A stretch of 64,000 nt of DNA from Leucaena leucocephala (taxonomy: Eukaryota; Streptophyta; Magnoliopsida; Fabales; Fabaceae). The DNA is taken from assembly GCA_037074615.1 (NCBI GenBank), contig CM073524.1, forward strand, positions 17,809,406 to 17,873,405. Reading direction: 5' to 3'. Below, piece after piece: positions 11,513 through 23,313 of the stretch. Below the pieces are notes generated by a model. The model had not been told where the DNA came from, did no database searches, and worked only from the letters and a program-made list of their open reading frames with translations. Numbering within the stretch: the stretch's first letter is position 1; every line of letters starts with the position of its first letter. The position numbers and the translations under genes are program-made.

Positions 11513-12054
11513 CAGTGGTAAAACGGGTTAACCCGCTGAATACGGGTTAGCTCACTGTAAGTTGGGTTAGAGGCCCGCCTTTTAGCGGGTTGGTATTATA
11601 CCAACCCGCGCCCACAAGTTTTTTTGTTTTTTTTAATTTTCACATATATATGCCAACGTTTATTTTAAAAAAAATTCATATGTGTCAATATTAATTGGAT
11701 TCGAATCATGTCTAAAGTTATCAAAATATTTATTTAGTCAACTTTTTCATAATCCATAGATAAATCTATCACAAATAAAATAATAATAAAACAAAATAAA
11801 TATATATATAAAGAAATGACTTAATGAGATAAAATTAATATAAATTAAGTGTAATGTCCCTTGTTTGGCAAAGATTCTCAAATTAGTAAAGTCCAAATGT
11901 GTAATGTAAATAATAAAAAAAATAAAGCAAAAAAAAAAAATAGGCTAACCCGCCAGCCCATCGCGGGTGCGGGTCAAAAAGACCCGCACCAAAATGGGTT
12001 ACAAATATTGTAACTCACCCCGCCATTTTTTAGCGGGCCCAATTATCAGCTCTA
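11513..12054. mobile_element. Non-autonomous hAT-like MITE
   Basis: The left end reads CAGTGGTAAAACGGGTTAAC. The right end, read on the minus strand, is TAGAGCTGATAATTGGGCCC. Both ends carry short CCCGC/GCGGG words repeated and inverted (for example AGGCCCGCCTTTTAGCGGGT and TTTTAGCGGGCCC). This GC-rich-ends, AT-rich-middle layout with TAGAG/CAG termini is typical of short plant hAT derivatives. The 8-bp target duplication is imperfect (ATCATTCA against CTCACATT). There is no coding content. Confidence 0.6.
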
Positions 12055-12772
12055 CTCACATTCATGAGTTTTATTATTGATTATTTGTTATTTAATATGG
12101 ATATAACCTTTAATAGGTAAAATTATACTTATAAATAGGGCATGACATTTGGTTTGTGATAAAATAAGAAAATAAAAGTCTCTCATTCCCCTCTCCCCAT
12201 CTCTCTTCTTCGCACATTTTTACTTTCCTAATTTGCTCGCTTTATTAGTTTTATTTGATATTTTAAATAAAATTGTATATTTAAAATTTTTAAATTAAAA
12301 AAATAATATTGGGAGAACCTTTCTTATTTAGGTTTCCCAACATTCAAATTTAACTCGATATTATATGTTATCATTTAGTTAAAAATAATTGTACAATATT
12401 TTATTTTTTTGGGCTTTTGGGTAAAAAATACAAGAAAAAACTTATATATATAGACTATACTTACATCAAGCTCTTTATATTTATTTGATCAATTTTTCCA
12501 ATCACATTTGACCATGTGTAGAGTTTTTTTTAATATGGATTTAAATTAAATAAAACTATTAAAAAATAGAATATATGACAAATTAAGATTAAAGAATTTG
12601 ATAAAATAAAAGTAAGGGACTTGATATAAATTTTCTCCCATATATATAATAAGATTTATATAGATATAGCAGTCACTGTTGGAGATGGATACAGTCTATT
12701 TATGAGAGGAATATTCCATTTACCATCATTCCAAGGACAATGAACGAGCAGTATAGGATCGAAAATAATGTT
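12055..12772. other. AT-rich intergenic sequence
   Basis: I see no gene or recognisable repeat boundary. Confidence 0.4.
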
Positions 12773-13135
12773 AAGGGCCTTTTTGGTTTAATTTATATAG
12801 AAGAATTTATGGAGAATACTTTATAAAAGAAGAGTGATTATGAAAAAATAAATATTTTAATAGTTATTATTAGAATGATTTTTTTTATAGGTAAATTACT
12901 AGAAATGGCATGGGGTAAAATGATAGAAAAACAAGACAAGGACAAATTGATTATTATATAGCCAGAAGCTAGTCTCATAAGTTTATCTGAAACCATAGTT
13001 TTGAACTCCAAACCATAATTTACTATAAAAAATTTTCTATATATTTGATGGCTATTTATTATTTTTTAACTTAAATTATAATTTAACTTAAAAGTACTTT
13101 TTAAATTATGATTTTAAATTAAACCAAACATACAC
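12773..13135. mobile_element. Small MITE candidate
   Basis: The left end GGCCTTTTTGGTTTAATTTA and the right end, whose complement is GTGTATGTTTGGTTTAATTT, form a terminal inverted repeat of about 18 bases with a few mismatches around 363 bp of AT-rich sequence. No clear target duplication or superfamily can be given. Confidence 0.45.
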
Positions 13136-14655
13136 TAAGTTGAGAAGCATTGTCTGGAGAGACTTGCATGGATCACCACTTAAGGTGGTTAAGAGTGTTG
13201 ATAGTCCAGTACTCCCAGCCCAACGAAGATGACTGATTATGAACAAAAATAAAATATATTAAGTAAATAAAATCATATCATGAAATCGGAGCCGCTCGTT
13301 TTAGAATACCATGGTGCGGCTGCGACCCGAGGGTTAGCGGTTCGTTGGAGGGTGTTTATCCGAAATATGTACCATGTTTATTACAATAATTAAGGCCTCT
13401 TCTTCTGCGTCCAAGAAGAGACTTCGCAGACGAGACGAAGAAGCACGCCTCTCCATATAACAGTTTCCTTCGTAGCAATCTGGCTGCAGAGAGGTTAGAT
13501 CCCTATTACTCATCCCTTTATATTCCTGGTTTATTCTTTTCTAACTCTGTAAACAACAATCCGTTGTTTTTCTTCGGGTTCATTTTTGTTCTATGAAATA
13601 GTTGCCGAAGCTAATGCTTGCTTTCGTTCTGGCTTTTAATCATCCATTGTTCATGTGTTGATGAAACATTTGCTTTCAATTTCTTCCGCATTTTGGAGAT
13701 GCCGGCTGCTGCAGTATCATGTTTATTTGGGTTCAAAGATTCATATATGTTGAAAATCTGAGATTATTTCTAGTTAATGTTCTTGAGGTGTTTTAAAATC
13801 TTGGCTCAATAGATAGACATGAATGAGGTTCTTCATTCATGTTCCCTTGGTTTATGAGATTGATCGGTGCTGACTGTTGTCTTATAGATAATGCATGCTT
13901 TGGTTATTTTAAAAATTTAGCATCTCTATCTCTTCTTATCTGGTGGACTGTTCTCTGCAGATTTGAATGATAGCTTTTCATATATTCAATCCCTTGATTT
14001 CCCTAAATTGATTGGTTTTAAATATTTTCGCAAACTATCCTAGTTGTAGAAAAGGAAACTCTTATAATTTTTCAACAGTTTATCGACAGCTTTCAATTGG
14101 GTGCCAAAATTATCGAATGATATATTTCATATTCCTCTTTAAGCAAGTCATGAAAACCTTAAGTTTTTTGTTCAAATTGTTTTGTGGTTATAGTCTTTAA
14201 ATGGTTACTCTGGATGCAATCTCAGATCATCCTTGATCCTTACCAGTTCTATTTACCAGGCATACGTCTATTACGCACGATTTCCCCTGGGTTCTACCTG
14301 TTGAAAAGGATTCTCTTCCACTCTGGCCGCTTTAAAACAGTCAAACTTTTCTCGCACCTCTAGGAGGGTGTGGGGTGATGGTGAGCGATCGATTCTGCTT
14401 TGTGTTTTACGGAGATCAAGATCATCTGACATTTGGAGATTGTGCCGAGTCACTGTGGGCTTGACACTTGATTATGGCTAAGGTTGTGTGTGCTTGTGTC
14501 CCCAGAAGCTCTTTGTTATTCTTCCACTGAGTGAAGAAATTAAGGGTTTCGGAATTGGCTTCTGGAAAATTTATGAACAGCTAGATTATCCTTGATATTG
14601 TATTTCTGCGTTGAAGAAATTTGGGCTTCTAGATGTAGCTCTTCACACCATTGCT
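13136..14655 (+). other. Promoter and probable 5' UTR, with UTR intron, of the LRR gene
   Basis: A moderately GC-rich zone at 13,290-13,490 precedes the gene. A plausible 5' UTR exon ends at about 13,492 with a GGTTAGAT-type donor. A plausible acceptor lies at 14,505 (TGTCCCCAG), which would give a roughly 1 kb 5' UTR intron and a second UTR exon running into the ATG at 14,656. This splice pair is inferred only, because no coding frame tests it. The transcription start cannot be fixed. Confidence 0.4.
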
Positions 14656-17098
14656 ATGACAATTAGGTTTTCTTGTTTCAATTCCGATCTTCACAACAAG
14701 CCAAAGGTAACTGGAATATGGTCTGTGCTGTTGTCTTTATGTCACTCCGCTGGTATCATATGATTCTTCTGATTTGTGCTTCTTTTTGTTGATTGTGCTT
14801 GCTTTTTCAATCAGAAAGTAGTTCAGCCATCTATTGAAGAAGCTATGGCAAAGACTCTGCAGGATGGTTCCCCAAGTCAAGCCTCTACAAATAATGGTGT
14901 GCCTGCAGGCTCAACCCCACCATTAATTTCAAATGCACATGGAGGAAAGCAGTTGAATATGCTGAATGATAAGGGTGGCAATTTGATTTCAGTTGAGCAT
15001 GGATGGAGGTCAGCGAATCTGAGAAGCGAGTTAGTTAATGAATATGAAAATGAAGTTCACCATACCGGGCGTCTTAAGAAAAGTGTCTCTGTCGAAAGTG
15101 GACTTTATCAAGAGGGAAATGTTTATAATGACAACTTGACTGAGGATTATTCAGATCATGTACTTTCTTGTAATGATCCCAAAAGCCGTAATGAGTCCAC
15201 TATTTCTGGATGTAGAATGGATCATGATACAAACCCAACTGGTAAGGGGAAAACAAACAAATACTCAGAGATACATGACAGTTTGGCTCTGGGAAATAAA
15301 GGTTCGATTTTTTTAATTGAAGATCCAGTGCCTTTAGAAAAAGATGCCCCAGAAAATTCTGATACTCCATTATTCGGTGGATGTACTGGTGACTACCATG
15401 CTTCTGGTCCCAGTGCCTCAACTTTGATGCTAAGGTCGTCTTCTTTCCCCAATATCATGGCTTCTGCATTATCTTCTGGAATATACTCTTATGATGAACA
15501 TGCAGCTTCAAGGTCAAGATCTTCTGAGGATCTTCAGGCTTTAAGCCTGAGGCTGAAAGATACTTTCATCAATGAGTCTGATATTCAAGTTAGTTGGGGA
15601 CACGCAAGGGGAAACAAGATGGATACTATTGAAGAAAATCATATGGATAGCTCCTTTGATGATGGTTATGACGCTCATCCACTCTATGGTTCAGCAAGAG
15701 ACTGGGTAATGCCTCTTACAGATGACATGAAGGGAACTAAAACCCTTAAAGGAGAGTCCTCTGTTCAGCATTTGGATGATTTGGATAACAAGGATTTTAG
15801 GATTAAGCGTATCGAGGATTGGGTGACTGATCTGGAACATTATGGACCTCTGGAGGAAGCAATTGAATCATCCGAATCTGTTGATCCCTTAATCGGTGAT
15901 TGTATTAGCTCACCAGAGAATGTGACTGCTTCCCGGGTGGATGGTAATGTCACTTCTAGCATGGAAGCTGCTAAAAGATATATTTCTTCTCTGGCTCCTA
16001 ATGCCACTACGGCCCATCTAGCTAATTACGGGTTGGTCGCGATCCCGCTTCTTAGCGTGTTTGTGTCTTTGAAGGTTCTTAATTTGTCAGGAAATGCTAT
16101 CGGTTAGTAACAATTTTTTTTTTTTGGAGATACTTATTATACTTCAACTCTGTCATGGCTAAGTTACCTTTTCTCCATTGCTGATCACTGTTTTAATTAT
16201 ATTTCCAGGGAGGATAACAGTGGGTGCTCTTCCTAGAGGACTGCACGCTTTGAACTTGTCGAAAAACAATATATCAACCATTGAGGGATTACGTGAACTA
16301 ACACGACTCCGTGTTTTGGACCTGAGCTACAATCGTATATTAAGAATTGGACATGGTAGGATCAATTCTAGAATACATCTTCAATGCTAGCTACCATCAC
16401 CTTAAAATTTTGATTGCTGAACTCTTAATTTACTTTTTTTTTTTGTATTTCAATTTTTCTACATCATCAAAGGGCTTGCTTCTTGTTCATCTCTAAAAGA
16501 GCTGTACCTGGCTGGAAACAAAATCAGCGAAGTAGAGGGTCTGCACCGTCTCTTGAAACTGAATGTACTTGATCTTCGTTTCAACAAAATATCAACAGCC
16601 AAATGTCTAGGCCAGCTTGCTGCTAACTATAACTCCTTGCAAGCTATCAGCTTGGAAGGAAACCCAGCCCAGAAAAATGTTGGAAACGAACAACTAAAGA
16701 AATATCTGCAAGGCCTTCTTCCCCATCTTGTGTACTACAATCGGCAGCCTGTGAAAGCCGGCACATTGAAAGATGGTGCAGATCGATCAGTGCGTTTAGG
16801 CATGAATGCTCATCAGTTCGATCGTAGCCTTAGATCAGATCACAAGACCACAAGGAAGAGCAGCCATGGTGGAGGTTCTCGTAGGCCATCAACCCCTAGC
16901 ACAACCACTCATGTTCGGAGAATGCAGACTGTGGAATCATTGAAACACTCAAAGGGGAAACAAATGGCTCTCCCACCAACTGGAGCTAAAGTGTCCTCCC
17001 AAAGCCGAAATCATTTTGATGTTGGCAAACTGTTAAACTTAGGACAAGGTCGCTCCATTCGCAAGAGTCGCAGCGAGGGAACTCTTGGAGCTTTATGA
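14656..17098 (+). CDS. Leucine-rich repeat protein, SDS22/outer-arm-dynein-light-chain-1 type
   Basis: The coding exons are 14,656-14,706, 14,815-16,102, 16,209-16,355 and 16,473-17,098. All introns are GT...AG, and phase is kept throughout. The total is 2,112 bases, or 703 residues plus TGA. The first exon encodes MTIRFSCFNSDLHNKPK. Residues of about 18-395 are polar, rich in Ser, Asp and Glu and probably disordered, with a conserved-looking IKRIEDWVTDLE stretch. Residues of about 395-590 hold SDS22-type leucine-rich repeats (LKVLNLSGNAI, LHALNLSKNNIS, LRVLDLSYNRI, LKELYLAGNKI, LNVLDLRFNKI) and an LRR cap (EGNPAQKNVGNEQLKKYL). The tail is basic and Ser/Thr-rich. From memory it closely resembles Arabidopsis At1g78230, which is annotated as an outer arm dynein light chain 1 protein. 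Because most flowering plants lack motile cilia, a scaffold or phosphatase-regulator-like role is more plausible, but it is unproven. A copia element starts 163 bp after the stop. Confidence 0.92.
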
Positions 17099-17260
17099 AA
17101 TTATTTTCAATTGCAAACTGCAATGTTGGTTTTATGTTATTGCCTTTGTTTCAGTGTGCTTCTGCTTACTGCTGGACTACTTAAAAGGGTTTGTTCATTT
17201 GTTTGCTGTGTTAGACTTGTATAACACGCCTTTTGTTTCTTTTGGCCTGATATAACATGC

Positions 17261-17563
17261 TACTGTAAAACTAGCAACAAGATTAAGAGGAGAGAAAAGA
17301 TGAAGATAAGAAAATGAGATAATTATATTGTATTCTTCTATTTGTTTTACAATACAAATGACATATCCTATTTATAATTATAGTTTTACATGTAGGTTAT
17401 ATCTAAATTTGAAAGACAAATAATGGGCAATAAAATTCATGAATGATTTAGTGGAAGTTACAAGCTTAATGTAGTAATGGAGGAGTAATAGAGTAGTAAA
17501 AGTTACTTAGTGAAGTTGAAGAGAAAGAGGGAGATAGATATCCATATTCTAATATTCATACGC
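17261..17563 (-). repeat. Copia-B 3' LTR
   Basis: It aligns over its whole length with 22,674-22,976. It is followed on the internal side by CGCTCCCCCTTAGATATC, whose complement holds the AAGGGGGAG polypurine tract at about 17,562-17,572. The outer end TACTG is probably a mutated TGTTG. Confidence 0.9.
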
Positions 17564-18050
17564 TCCCCCTTAGATATCTATTATTTAATAATAGCCTCAT
17601 TAAAAAAATTTTAACTAGAAAAAACCTTGTGAGATAAAAATTTAGTGGAAGAAAAAGAGTAAACATTGATTGATACACTAACAGCGTTGTCTCGTTAAAA
17701 ATCTTGCTAGAAAAATCTAGTGGGATAAAATCTTAGTCAAGGGAAAAAGAGTACAGCGTGTATCGACTCCTTTGTTTTTGTAATGTCAATTGATATCTCT
17801 GAATCTGTGAAGTATGATATTATGTACGAGCTTCTCAAATACTGTTGATGGAAGTGACTTTGTGAACAAATCTACTAGATTTTCTTTGGAACAATTTTTC
17901 TAGATATTAATCTCACTATTCTTTTGAAGATCATGTGTGAAAAAGAATTTTTGAGAAATATGCTTTGTCCTATCTTCTTTGATATACTATTCTTTTAGTT
18001 GGTTAATACATGCAGTATTATCTTCATATAGAACTGTTGGGATTATTTTA

Positions 18051-18317
18051 TTAGATGACAATCCACAAGTGATACATATGTATTATCAATTTTAACCATA
18101 CACATTCTCGACTTGCTTCATGTATCGCTAGTATTTTTACATGATTAGATGATGTGGCTGCTATGATTTGTTTCATTGATCGCCATGAAGTAGCTGTATC
18201 ATTACATGCGAATAAATAACCTGTTTGTGATCTACCAACATTTGGATTAGACTGAAATCTAGCATCAACATAGTTGACAAAATCAGTCTTATGTTTATTT
18301 AAATAAAATAATCCCAT
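18051..18317 (-). pseudogene. Copia-B RNase H relic
   Basis: The translation includes YVDARFQSNPNVGRSQTGYL and FACNDTATSWRSMKQ, then a SSNHVKILAIHEASRECVWL stretch, matching the copia RNase H order (D-A-G, S-Q-T-G-Y, E-A-x-R-E-x-x-W-L). It ends in stops and is joined to the RT relic only across broken frames. Confidence 0.85.
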
Positions 18318-18496
18318 ACTATAGTACCCTTCAAGTAACGAAGAATATGCTTAACCCAATTCCAATGTCTTCATGTTGGTGAAGAACTATATCTTGCTAG
18401 TAAGTTAACAGCAAATAATATATCCGGTCGTGTGTGATGAGCAAGATACATAGGTGCATCAATTGCACTAAGGTACGATATTTTTGGGCCAAGTAG

Positions 18497-19370
18497 TTAT
18501 TCGTCACCTTCTTGAGGTGTAAATGGATCTTTATCATTCTCCAGAGATCTTACAATAATCGGAATACATAATGGATGTGATTTATTTATATAGAAATATT
18601 TTAAGATTTTTCTCGTGTAAGTTTCTTGATACATAAAGATTTTATTTTTCATATGTTCAATTTGTAGTCTAAGACAAAAGTTTGTTCTTCCCAAGTCCTC
18701 CATTTCAAATTTTTTCTTTAAGCAATTTACCACTTTAGAAATCTCTTTAGGAGTTCCAATGATATTTATGTCATCGACATAAATAGCAATTATATATAGC
18801 AAATTTATTTCTAGATCTTTTTATAAAAATGCATGGGCATATCTGATCATTCTTATATTCTTCTTTTAATAGATATTCACTAAGTCAATTATATCACATG
18901 CGCCCTGTTTGCTTCAATCCATATAAAGATTTATTTAACTTAATTGAGTACCTTTCTCGAGAACTTGAATTGTATGTTTTTGGCAACTCAAATCCATCAA
19001 GGAGACTCATATAAATGTCATTGTTAAGAGAGCCATATAAATAGACTGTAACAACATCCATTAGATGTAAATTGATGCCTTCATTTATTGCTAGACTAAT
19101 TAGATATCAAAAAGTAGTTGCATTCACCACTGGTGAGTATGTTTCTACAAAATCAATACCAGGTCTTTATGTAAATCCTTAAACAACAAGTCGTGCTTTG
19201 TATCTTACTACTTCACCATTTTCATTTTGTTTTCGCACAAAAACCTATTTGTATCCAATTGGTTTTACATCTTTAGGTGTAAGAATCATAGGGCCAAATT
19301 TTTTTCGCTTTTCTAATGATTTTAATTCTGCATCAATTGCATCTTTCCATTTTGGCTAATTCTCTCATTG
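18497..19370 (-). pseudogene. Copia-B reverse transcriptase relic
   Basis: The stretch at 18,497-18,802 carries the catalytic IYVDDINIIGT motif and MEDLGRTNFCL. Upstream, at 18,850-19,330, several frames give SLYGLKQT, YSPVV and PIGYK-type copia RT blocks. It is broken by numerous stops and frameshifts. Confidence 0.85.
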
Positions 19371-20900
19371 TTTACATTCGCTAATAGACCTTGGTTCATG
19401 ATCCTCATCATCATTTATTACATCAAGCGCTACATTATATGCAAAAATATCGTCAACGTTGACTTCATCCCGATCCCATTGTGTTCCATTGATAACATAA
19501 TTTATTGAGATCTCATTACTTTCACATATTTCAGATACCTGAGTTTCTCTTAGAATTGAGATATTAGTGTTGTCAAATGACTCCTTTGGAGTCACTAAAT
19601 TTTCTTGAATATCCTCGACCTAACCATCTATATTTGTAGCTCCTTTTCTTTTTTGAGAATTTTTATCTTTGGAACTGATGGGTTTGTCACGCTTCAAAGT
19701 GTGCTTTTGATTCATTTACATCAGTAGATTATCCAATAGGGACGTCAATTTTGATAGGAGCATTTGCAACTGTAACATGTGACTTTGTCACTTTCTTGGG
19801 GTCAGTGAATGCGTCTGGCAATTGATTAAGTAGACTCTATAAATGAATTATCTTTTAAACTTCTAGCTCACATTATTTTGTACGAGGATCAAGATGAGAC
19901 AATGATAATTCATTCCAACTAACTTTATTTTCCAATTGCTTATTTTCTCCCACTAATATTGAAAAAATTCATTAATTGAAATAACAATCAGCAAATCGAG
20001 CCATAAATAAATCTCCTGTTGTTGGCTCTAAGTATTTTATTGTAGAAAGAGATTCATATCCAACATATATTCCCATCCTTCTTTTAGGACCCATTTTAGT
20101 GTATTGTGGTGGAGCAATTGGAACATTTACCATATATCCAAAAGTTCTTAGATGAAAAATATTAGGTTCATGACCAAAAACTATTTGTAAAGGAGATGCC
20201 TTGAGATAACTAGTTGGTCTAGTATGAATTAACATCGCTACATGTAAATTGCATTTCCCTAAGTAGATATTGGAAGATTCAATTTTATAAGCAGTGGTCT
20301 TGCAATCAACTGCAAACGTTTAATTAATAATTCTGTAAGTCCATTTTGTGTATGAACATGTGCTACAATATGTTCAACATCGATCTCCAAAGACATACAA
20401 TACTAATTAAAAGCTTGTGATGTAAATTCATCATATTATCTAGACGTATTTTCTTAATGGGATAATATAAAAAATGTGCTCTCAATCTAATTAGTTGAGC
20501 AAGTAATCTTGTAAATGTTAGGTTATGAGAAGATAATAAATAAACATGCGACCATCTTGTTGATACATCAATTAGAACTATAAAATATCTAAATGATCCG
20601 TATGGTAGGTGTATCGACCTACAAATATCTCCCTGTATATGTTCTAGAAATATGAGATACTCACTTTCTATTTTTACCCGTGATGGTCTAAAATTTCCCT
20701 TCAGAACATGCAACACATGAGAAAATATGAGATTGTGGAATTGATTGTCTTTTCAACAAATGTTGACATGAATTCTCAATTATTTTTTGCATCATTATTG
20801 TCCCAGGATAGTCTAACCGGTCATGCCAAATATTGAATTTAGTTTCACTTGCAAACTTCTGGTTTGCAATGATATGTGTTTCAATTTGGACTAATAAATG
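19365..20900 (-). pseudogene. Copia-B integrase and hinge relic
   Basis: Positions 20,688-20,945 encode the GAG-pre-integrase/HHCC part (WHDRLDYPGTIMMQKII and SCVACSEGKF). Positions 20,363-20,716 encode the core with HIQGDICRSIHLPYGSFRYF and VLIDVSTRWSHVYLL. Positions 19,972-20,235 encode the C-terminal part (KASPLQIVFGHEPNIFHL and KMGPKRRMGIYVGYES). An acidic hinge follows at 19,365-19,595. Several stops separate these blocks. Confidence 0.85.
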
Positions 20901-20986
20901 TGTACTACACACCAGAGGAAAGAGTAGTATTTTTTCAATGTGCATATTTTTTTAACAGAAATTATATATGTTATAACAAGATATTC

Positions 20987-21259
20987 CTAGTTTTTTTTAT
21001 TTGTTGTTTCAATATAATATCCATTTCTACGGATATCCTTGAAACTCAACAAATTTCTGTTAGATTTGGAGGCATAAAATGTACTATCAATGTATAATTG
21101 TATTCCTCCAAGTAACAATATATTAGCTCTTCCTGACCCCTCAATCATCTTTATACTTCTAGATATAGTCTGAACATTAGCTTCTTGCATCACCAAAGAA
21201 GAAAAATATTTTGCATTTATGAATATTGTATGAGTTATTGAACTATCAACTAGACACAA
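20987..21259 (-). pseudogene. Copia-B protease-region relic
   Basis: A 90-codon open stretch begins CLVDSSITHTIF, matching the copia protease active-site context (D-S-G/S-A/S-T/I-x-H). It continues into GSGRANILLLGGIQLYIDS and a RNLLSFKDIRRNGYYIET tail. Confidence 0.75.
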
Positions 21260-21698
21260 TTTTTTTTATTAATGTCAATGAGTTATATTCTTCATTATTG
21301 GAACATAACAAATGAAAAAGAAACAAAAAGAATTAATGAAAAGAAATACTCATAATTTTATTTATTAGGAGAAATAACTTCATAATAAGTAGAAACTTTT
21401 TTTTATTGAGAGAAGTATAAATTTTATTATAGAAAAAGGAAAACACAAATAATCATAAAAGTTAGCTTGTTTTTTGGACACTCCCATCACCTATTAGGTG
21501 ATCAATTCTTCCGTTAGGATCGGCAAAGAAATTAGCAACATCCAAATGAGTCACATCCATATTGCCATAATTAGAACCACCTTCTTCACCAACAAAATTT
21601 GTTTATATTTTTGGCTCTTTGCCTTTATTTTTATTTTTTCTTTTGAGCGATTCTTGGTATTGTTTAACTAAATGTGTTAGTGTAAAACAAGCACGAAT

Positions 21699-22521
21699 TC
21701 AATGACCTTTTTCACCACAAAGATAACATAAATTTTCAATATAATTATCATTTCCACTAGTTTCTTTTTTATGGTTATCATCATTATTTGCCCACCTCGA
21801 GTGGGAACCACGACCACGACCACATCGACCATGGCCTCGTCCATGGCCACGGGCACGTCCACGTCCCCAACCACAGGATGATTCATTTGTCACTACATTC
21901 ACTTCTGGGAATACAGTAGAACCACTAGGACGGGATTCATGATTTCTCATCATAAACTCATTATTTTGTTCAGCCACCAAAAGGCAAGAAATCAATTCAG
22001 AATACTTTTTGAAATATTTTTCATGATATTGTTGTTGCAAGAGCACATTAGATGCATGAAATGTGGAGAATGTTCTTTTAACATGTCGTCATCAGTAATT
22101 TTTTTCCTCATAGTTTCAGTTGAAAACCAATTCTAAATAGTGTAGAGTTATACTCACTAGCTGATTTAGAATCTTGCAAACATAAATGCATCCAATCATA
22201 ACGAGCTTTTAGAAGAATCACAGTTTTCTGGTGGTTATACTTTTCTTTTAAATGGTTCTAAAGAACAAGTGGGTCTTTGACAGTTAAATACTCAGTTTTT
22301 AGTCCTTCATCCAGGTGGTGGCAGAGAAAGATTATGGCCTTGGCTTTGTCTTTGTTAGATTCCTGATTGCCTTCCTTGATAGTGTCTCTTAAATCCATTG
22401 CATCTAGATGGATTTTTGTATCTAGTGTCCAAGATAGATAATTCTTTCCAGTAATGTTAAGAGCCACAAACTCAAGTTTCATAAGATTCGACATGATGAT
22501 ACTATCATAAAAGGGTAACAA
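21699..22521 (-). pseudogene. Copia-B gag relic with zinc knuckle
   Basis: Positions 22,258-22,521 encode a gag N-terminal part (MSNLMKLEFVALNITGKNYL, then a W-T-L-D-T-K-I-H-L-D block). Positions 21,699-22,046 encode the later part, with an Arg/Gly-rich basic tract (GRGRARGHGRGHGRCGRGRG) and the start of a CCHC knuckle, CYLCGEKGH, at about 21,700-21,730. The basic tract probably binds RNA. The frame between the two stretches is broken near 22,130. Confidence 0.85.
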
Positions 22522-22659
22522 AAGTTAAATAGAGATCGAGATTAAAAATGTTGAATAATTAAAAAATAATACAATATGAAACTATAATTCAACATGAAAG
22601 TAATATAGAAACTCACCTTCCGATGATAGACCTTACAATAACGTCAATTTCTAGAGCAG

Positions 22660-22672
22660 TCGTGCTGATAAC
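22660..22672 (-). promoter_or_regulatory. Copia-B primer-binding site
   Basis: The complement reads GTTATCAGCACGA next to the 5' LTR. The same 13-mer occurs at the equivalent place in Copia-C (33,323-33,335), so the two elements use the same primer type. Confidence 0.65.
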
Positions 22673-22673
22673 A

Positions 22674-22976
22674 TATTGTAAAACTAGTAACAAGATTAAG
22701 AGGAGAGAAAAGATGAAGACAAGAAAATGAGAGAAGTATATTGTATTCTTCCACTTGCTTTACAACACAAATGATATGCCCTATTTATAGGCATAGTCTT
22801 ACACACAGGTTACATCCAAACTTGAATGATAAATAGTGAGCAATAAAATTCATGAATAACTTAGTGGAATTTACAAGCTTAATGTAGTAAAGGAGGAGTA
22901 ATAGAATAGTAAAAGTTACTTAGTGAAGTTGAAAAAAAAGAGGGAGATAGACATTCACATTCTAATATTCATAACA
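22674..22976 (-). repeat. Copia-B 5' LTR
   Basis: About 303 bp, with the minus-strand start TGTTATGAATATTAG. It contains a TATA-like CTATTTATAGG block at about 22,780 (complement CCTATAAATAG), which is the likely promoter of the element. Confidence 0.9.
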
Positions 22977-23313
22977 CATGCTAGTTTTTACTCTCTTTTT
23001 TCTCTATTCATTTCTTTCTTATTTCATTCATTAGCTCAACCTGATATTTATTTCGTTCGTTCGTTCAGCCCTGTGTAACGTGCTTCTTGTGTTTTTTAAT
23101 CAAAACATGCTTGTTATTAAATTCAAATATAAGATTATTTTTATTCGTAATAATAACAATGAAAATTATCGAGTAATTTGAAGTTTGAAGTTTGAATATA
23201 GCCCATTGTGAAACTGTCAAATGCATATGCTGGACAGTCCCACTTTTCCCTTGTTTTTCCCTTTTCCTCCGTAATTGGATTGGGCCCAATGGTTTGGGTT
23301 GTTATATCTCACC

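Larger units (their letters stand above)
17261..22976 (-). mobile_element. Full-length degenerate Ty1/copia retrotransposon (Copia-B)
   Basis: Two direct LTRs of about 303 bp flank an internal region encoding, from right to left, gag, protease, integrase, reverse transcriptase and RNase H in copia order. A 5-bp target duplication, CATGC, lies at 17,256-17,260 and 22,977-22,981. All domains carry stops or frameshifts, so it cannot move by itself. It inserted antisense just downstream of the LRR gene's stop codon, probably in the 3' UTR or terminator. Its structure is intact at both ends. Confidence 0.93.
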
